Of a stretch of DNA of 64,000 nucleotides, positions 60,445-64,000 are shown piece by piece. The notes beneath the pieces are model-generated. The model saw only the letters and a list, made by a program, of their open reading frames with translations. It ran no database searches and was not told the DNA's origin. Positions within the stretch are counted from its first letter, which is position 1; each line of letters starts with the position of its first letter. The position numbers were made by a program, and so were the translations under genes. This DNA is from Yonghaparkia sp. Root332 (GTDB lineage Bacteria > Actinomycetota > Actinomycetes > Actinomycetales > Microbacteriaceae): assembly GCF_001425665.1 (NCBI RefSeq), contig NZ_LMCX01000001.1, forward strand, positions 124,001 to 188,000. Direction: 5' to 3'.

Positions 60445-61224
60445 TCAGACGAGGATCATCCCGCCCTCGATGGGGATGATCTGCCCGGTGATGTAGTCGG
60501 AGTCGCTGCCCGCGAGGAAGATCCCTGTGGGCACGATGTCGGAGGGGTCGGCCGGACGACCGAGGAGGATGCCCGACGACATCGACGCGAAGTTGTTGTG
60601 CGCCTCGCCGATCGCCTCGAGGTCGCGGTCGAGCTTGTCCCAGAGCGGGGTCGCGACCACGCCCGGGGCGAACCCGTTGACGGTGATGCCCTGATCGGCG
60701 AACGCTCGCGCGCCCGACTGGGTGAGCGAGATGACCGCGGCCTTCGCGGCGCTGTACGGAGCGAAGGAGGAGAAGCCCTGGCGGCCGGCGATCGACGCGG
60801 TGTTGACGATCTTGCCGCCCCCGCCCTGCTCGAGGAACTGCTTCGCGGCCTCCTGGGTGCCGACGAGAACGCCGAGAACATTGACCTTCATGAGCAGCTC
60901 GAAGTTGCTCTCCGTGATGTCGAGGTACTTCATCGGGGCGTTCATGCCGGCGTTGTTGAAGTAGGCATCGAGCCGTCCGAAGCGCTCGACGGCCGCGGCG
61001 ATGCCTGCGCGCACCTGGTCGCGATCGGTGATGTCGACCTTGACCGCGAGAGCGCTGCCACCGGAGTCGCCGATGCGGTCGGCGAGCGCCTGGCCCGCCT
61101 CGAGATTCAGGTCGGCGATCACGGCGTTGGCGCCTTCGGCTGCGAAGCCCTCGCACAGCGCTGCGCCGATGCCCGAGGCGCCGCCCGTCACGATGATCGT
61201 GCGGCCGTGCAGTCGTCCAGCCAT
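60445..61224 (-). CDS. short-chain dehydrogenase/reductase (SDR)
   Basis: A 259-residue classical SDR: cofactor motif TGGASGIGAAL (about 12-22), NNAG, catalytic Ser (NTASIAGRQG), Tyr and Lys in YSAAKAAV (about 154-158), and PGVVATPLWDK. Asp in ADLNLE after the second strand favours NAD. ATG 61224 with AAAGGAG site. First gene of the SDR-M24-ADH operon, behind a strong palindromic operator. It oxidises or reduces an alcohol or ketone of unknown type. Confidence 0.92.
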   Translation of the reverse strand: MAGRLHGRTIIVTGGASGIGAALCEGFAAEGANAVIADLNLEAGQALADRIGDSGGSALAVKVDITDRDQVRAGIAAAVERFGRLDAYFNNAGMNAPMKYLDITESNFELLMKVNVLGVLVGTQEAAKQFLEQGGGGKIVNTASIAGRQGFSSFAPYSAAKAAVISLTQSGARAFADQGITVNGFAPGVVATPLWDKLDRDLEAIGEAHNNFASMSSGILLGRPADPSDIVPTGIFLAGSDSDYITGQIIPIEGGMILV

Positions 61225-61277
61225 GAGGAGGCTCCTTTGCGTCCGGGTGTGCAACCGTCGAGCCCTGCGGCTCGTGT

Positions 61278-61294
61278 GTTCACTATAAGTGAAC
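61278..61294 (-). promoter_or_regulatory. palindromic operator over the -10 box of the SDR-M24-ADH operon
   Basis: On the minus strand GTTCACT-TAT-AGTGAAC, a perfect 7-bp-arm palindrome containing TATAGT (61287-61282), a good -10 box. A -35 candidate TGGCGA lies 17 bases away (61310-61305). A second pair, TTGATT (61320-61315) 17 bases from TAAGTT (61297-61292), is also possible. A further half-site (AGTGAAC) lies at 61320-61326. Confidence 0.7.
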
Positions 61295-61526
61295 TTACCC
61301 AGCGTCGCCATCCAAATCAAGTGAACACGGATGCTCGATCCGTGGCTTCCAGGACGGCTCCAGCGAAGCCAACTCGGGAGCGATGCGTCCCCGCTTCCGG
61401 GGCGATCGGCGGGATACCGGCGTTGTGCGCCTTGCCGGGGCCCCATCGAGTGGTGTTGAGTCTGGGTACAAGCCGTTCAGCGAGCATCCGCTCGATCGAA
61501 CGAGCTCAGACCCGCAAGGAGCGACC

Positions 61527-61976
61527 ATGGCGTTCACCGTCACCGGCGTGCACCACGTCGGCATCACCGTGCGAGACATGCAGCGCTCGTTCGACTGGTA
61601 CACCCGCATGTTCGGCGTCGAGCCCGGCCCCGTCAACCACGGCGAGGGCCCCGACCTCGAGCGCGGCGTGCAGGTGCCGGGCGCGAAGCTGTCGTTCTCG
61701 ATGATCCGGATCGGCAACGTGAACGTCGAGTTCCTCGAGTACCACGAGCCCGAGGGCAAGGAGTGGGATCGCACCAACGGCGACGTCGGCTCGGCCCACA
61801 TCTGCCTCGAGGTCGACGACATGGACGCCGCCTACGCCGAGCTCATCGAGCGCGGGGCGGTCTTCAACGGGCCGCCGGTGACGCTCGCGGACGGCGACCT
61901 CGCCGGCTCGCAGTGGGCGTACCTCCGCGACCCCGACGGCATCCAGCTCGAGATCTGGCAGTACCCCAAGGAGTAG
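61527..61976 (+). CDS. VOC-family (glyoxalase/dioxygenase fold) protein
   Basis: A 149-residue protein: VHHVGITVRDMQRSFDWYTRMFG, SAHICLEVDDMDAAYAELIERG, ending YLRDPDGIQLEIWQYP. Metal ligands are likely the first His, the His of SAHICLEV and the Glu of LEIWQ. Related in layout to the VOC protein at 32969, so blocks A and D each have one. AAGGAG precedes ATG 61527. It may be an epimerase, lyase or extradiol-like enzyme; not resolvable. Confidence 0.88.
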   Translation: MAFTVTGVHHVGITVRDMQRSFDWYTRMFGVEPGPVNHGEGPDLERGVQVPGAKLSFSMIRIGNVNVEFLEYHEPEGKEWDRTNGDVGSAHICLEVDDMDAAYAELIERGAVFNGPPVTLADGDLAGSQWAYLRDPDGIQLEIWQYPKE

Positions 61977-62015
61977 GGGGCGTCCGTCGGGAGACGAGCC
62001 CGTCAGCTCGGGATG

Positions 62016-62050
62016 CGCGGCGGCGGCCTTCGGGCCGTCGCCGCGTTCTT
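62016..62050 (+). terminator. terminator after the VOC gene
   Basis: 13-bp stem CGCGGCGGCGGCC with TTCG loop (one G-T pair), followed by TTCTT; one of the few here with a T-rich tail. Confidence 0.85.
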
Positions 62051-62109
62051 GTTCACAAAAGCTCAACAGAACGGTCGGATAACGCTTCTAGATTCAGTTT
62101 GGTCGAACT

Positions 62110-62140
62110 CTTTCCATGTGAACGCATGAAGATGTACAGT
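62110..62140 (+). promoter_or_regulatory. candidate promoter of the second sugar-type transporter
   Basis: TTTCCA (62111-62116), 18 bases, TACAGT (62135-62140). It includes CTTTCCAT and a GTGAAC half-site (62118-62123) shared with the promoters at 54382 and 61278. Confidence 0.45.
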
Positions 62141-62213
62141 GCGGCTGAATGCACCGCCCGACGATCACCGTCGATCGTCGCTCCCCCTGCATCGGTTTCA
62201 AAGGAGAAATCAC

Positions 62214-63257
62214 ATGAGGAAAGCACAGCCGGCGCGGTTCCGCCGACTTCTCGCGGTCAGCATGACCGCCGTCGCCGCTCTCGCCCTCGCGGCGTGCGCG
62301 AGCGCCGAGCCCGCCCCCGTCGCCGACGGCGACGCCCCCGCCGAGGAGACCCTGCAGGTCGCCTTCATCTCGTTCGCCGTCGCCAACACCTACGACGAGC
62401 CGATGCTCGCCGAGATCGAGCGCGTCGCGGCCGAGAACAACATCGAGATCACCGTCTTCGACGGCAACCTCGACCCCAACCTCCAGGTCACGCTCATCCA
62501 GGACGTCATCGCCTCGGGTCAGTACGACGGCATGATCACCCAGCCCGTCTTCGGGCCGGCGCTCGTCGACGTCGTGCAGCAGGCGATCGACGCCGGACTC
62601 ACGGTCGTCAACATCGACCAGATCCTCGGCGACGACTTCACCACCGGTGCGACGCAGCTCGAGGGCCTCGCGGCGAACGTCGTGTTCGTGCCGAGCGACC
62701 TGGGCACCAAGCTCGGCGAGCAGGTCGTCGACGCGTGCGCGACGCAGGACCTCGACCCCTGCAACGTCGCCTTCCTGCACGACGTCAAGGCCTCGGCCAT
62801 CGGCATCGCGCTGTACGACGCGTTCAACGCCGTCATCGAGGGCACCCCGGTGACGATCGTCGCCGAGGGCGAGACCTTCTACAACCCGGCCGCAGCGCAG
62901 ACCGCGGTGAGCGACATCCTCACGGCCAACCCCGACATCGACCTCATCGCGACGTCGGACCAGGGCCTGCAGGGCGCCGTCCAGGCGATCGAGTCGGCCG
63001 GCGGGGCGCTCAGCGACTACCTCATGGTCGGCTACGGCGGCTCGGTCTGGTCGCAGCAGCGGGTCTCCGAGGGCGCCGTCTACGCGAACGTCCTCCAGGT
63101 CCCCGCGACCGAGGGTCGCCTCGGCATGGAGGCCATGGTCGACGCTCTCCGCAACGGCAACAACCAGGGCGACGTCGACCCGTTCGCCGACCTCCCCGGC
63201 GGTGGCGTGATCACCCAGGAGAACGCGGCCGAGTTCACCGGCGAGTGGGCCGGATAA
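62214..63257 (+). CDS. sugar-type ABC transporter substrate-binding lipoprotein
   Basis: A 347-residue RbsB-family binding protein. ATG 62214 has a strong AAAGGAG site; the signal peptide ends in lipobox LAAC. The mature domain starts LQVAFISFAVANTYDEPMLAEIERVAAENN; the hinge and ligand residues lie in GLTVVNIDQIL and LIATSDQGLQGAVQAIE. CACATQDLDPC-like Cys residues may pair. Three bases after its stop comes the ATPase gene of the same importer, so this is a second CUT2 system in the region. Confidence 0.92.
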   Translation: MRKAQPARFRRLLAVSMTAVAALALAACASAEPAPVADGDAPAEETLQVAFISFAVANTYDEPMLAEIERVAAENNIEITVFDGNLDPNLQVTLIQDVIASGQYDGMITQPVFGPALVDVVQQAIDAGLTVVNIDQILGDDFTTGATQLEGLAANVVFVPSDLGTKLGEQVVDACATQDLDPCNVAFLHDVKASAIGIALYDAFNAVIEGTPVTIVAEGETFYNPAAAQTAVSDILTANPDIDLIATSDQGLQGAVQAIESAGGALSDYLMVGYGGSVWSQQRVSEGAVYANVLQVPATEGRLGMEAMVDALRNGNNQGDVDPFADLPGGGVITQENAAEFTGEWAG

Positions 63258-63260
63258 TCC

Positions 63261-64000
63261 ATGCCCCACACGGCAGCCGCCGGCGCCCCGCAGCTCCTCG
63301 TGGAGCTGCGGGGCGCCGGCAAGTCCTTCGGCGGTCTCCCGGTCCTCTCCGACATCGACCTGCGGCTCGAGCCCGGCTCGGTGCACGCGCTCGTCGGTGA
63401 GAACGGCGCGGGCAAGTCGACGCTCAGCAAGATCATCTCCGGCGTGTACACGGCCGACTCCGGTCAGCTGCTCGTCGACGGCGAGGAGGCCAGCTTCAGC
63501 TCGCCCCGCGAGGCGCTCGACCGCGGCATCGCGACGATCGCGCAGGAGCTCGCCCTCGTGCCCGAGCTCTCCGTCGCCGAGAACGTGTTCCTGGGGCGCG
63601 AGCCACGCACGCTCGGCTTCATCGACCGGCGTAAGCTCCGACGTGACTACCTCGCGATCGCCGAGAGCACGGGCTTCGAGCTCGATCCCGACGCGCCCGT
63701 CGGGGGGATGCGCACGGCCGACCAGCAGAAGGTCGAGATCATGCGCGCCCTCGCGCGCGGGGCATCCCTCATCATCATGGACGAGCCGACGGCGGCGCTC
63801 TCGGCGCACGACACCGTCCTCCTCCACGGCGTCGTGCGGCAGCTCGCCGCCTCGGGTCGCACGGTCGTGCTCATCTCGCACTTCCTCTCCGAGGTCCTCG
63901 ACCTCGCCGACACCATCACGATCCTGCGGGACGGTCGCCTGATCCGGACGGCCCCGGCCTCCGAGGAGACCGAGTCGACGCTCATCGAAGGGATGCTCGG
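63261..64000 (+). CDS. sugar-type ABC transporter ATPase (RbsA-like), cut by the window end
   Basis: Starts at ATG 63261 and stays open to the end, giving about 246 residues, i.e. the first ATPase domain of a CUT2 double ATPase. Walker A GENGAGKST is at 46-54, IAQELALVPELSVAENVFLG is the Q-loop region, Walker B SLIIMDEPTAALS, and the His switch is ISHFLSEV. The signature segment reads MRTADQQKVEIMRAL rather than the common LS(V/I)xxQQ, so the ABC signature of this domain is degenerate. It follows the binding protein by 3 bases. Confidence 0.93.
   Translation, partial: MPHTAAAGAPQLLVELRGAGKSFGGLPVLSDIDLRLEPGSVHALVGENGAGKSTLSKIISGVYTADSGQLLVDGEEASFSSPREALDRGIATIAQELALVPELSVAENVFLGREPRTLGFIDRRKLRRDYLAIAESTGFELDPDAPVGGMRTADQQKVEIMRALARGASLIIMDEPTAALSAHDTVLLHGVVRQLAASGRTVVLISHFLSEVLDLADTITILRDGRLIRTAPASEETESTLIEGML

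Overview
The window is high-GC DNA with strong G/C third-position bias, many GTG starts, frequent 4-base ATGA/GTGA gene overlaps and few T-rich terminators. Together with the gene content (YihY/BrkB protein, DUF4032 protein, UgpC-type ATPase, SorC-regulated glp genes, FMN-riboswitch rib operon, ABC-2 drug-type exporter) this fits an actinobacterium, most likely a member of the Microbacteriaceae. That placement is inference from style and content, not a database result. I saw no rRNA genes, insertion sequences, integrases, phage genes or CRISPR array.

Layout. 1-3.5 kb: housekeeping genes on the + strand (end of a YihY-family membrane protein, exonuclease III, trpS, a GNAT acetyltransferase, a HAD hydrolase). 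3.7-4.9 kb: a DUF559/AbiEi-like protein and a gene-free stretch rich in CTCCGGAG palindromes. 4.9-10.3 kb: glycerol use (glpD, glpF, glpK) with a divergent SorC-family regulator and a shared operator. 10.4-14.1 kb: riboflavin operon ribD-ribE-ribBA-ribH behind an FMN riboswitch and closed by a terminator. 14.2-16.3 kb: secreted beta-amylase with starch-binding modules and LacI-type operators. 16.4-21 kb: an ABC-2 exporter (ATPase plus two permeases) divergent from a one-piece ABC exporter. 21-26.4 kb: nicotinamidase, PBP4-type D,D-carboxypeptidase, an oxidoreductase joined in frame to a secreted CAP-domain protein, tRNA-Thr(TGT), and a membrane-anchored thioredoxin-fold protein. 26.7-29.2 kb: sugar ABC ATPase (ugpC-like) and a DUF4032 kinase-like protein.

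29.3-64 kb is a long catabolic region made of regulator-transporter-enzyme blocks. Block A: fused E1 and E2 of a 2-oxoacid dehydrogenase, divergent from VOC protein, FCD-GntR regulator, aldehyde dehydrogenase and RidA. Block B: LacI regulator, Liv-type ABC transporter, YtcJ-like amidohydrolase, RidA, then beta-hydroxyacid dehydrogenase and an M24-family protein. Block C: XRE-cupin regulator, a second beta-hydroxyacid dehydrogenase, a ketopantoate-reductase-like protein and a sugar-type ABC transporter whose ATPase and permease are fused. Block D: a PRISE-like reductase, three medium-chain dehydrogenases, a second M24 protein, an SDR, a VOC protein, and the start of another sugar-type ABC transporter.

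Several promoters in this region can be read directly, with matching palindromes placed on or between the -35 and -10 boxes. In block B one LacI-type motif (TGCAATCGRTTG) sits in two promoters of the same gene set, and in block A a VanR-like palindrome sits in an apparently leaderless promoter. The two M24 proteins share replacement of a normally invariant metal-binding aspartate by cysteine. I judge this paired M24/dehydrogenase/transporter arrangement the best candidate for an undescribed pathway. Its substrate cannot be named from the sequence.
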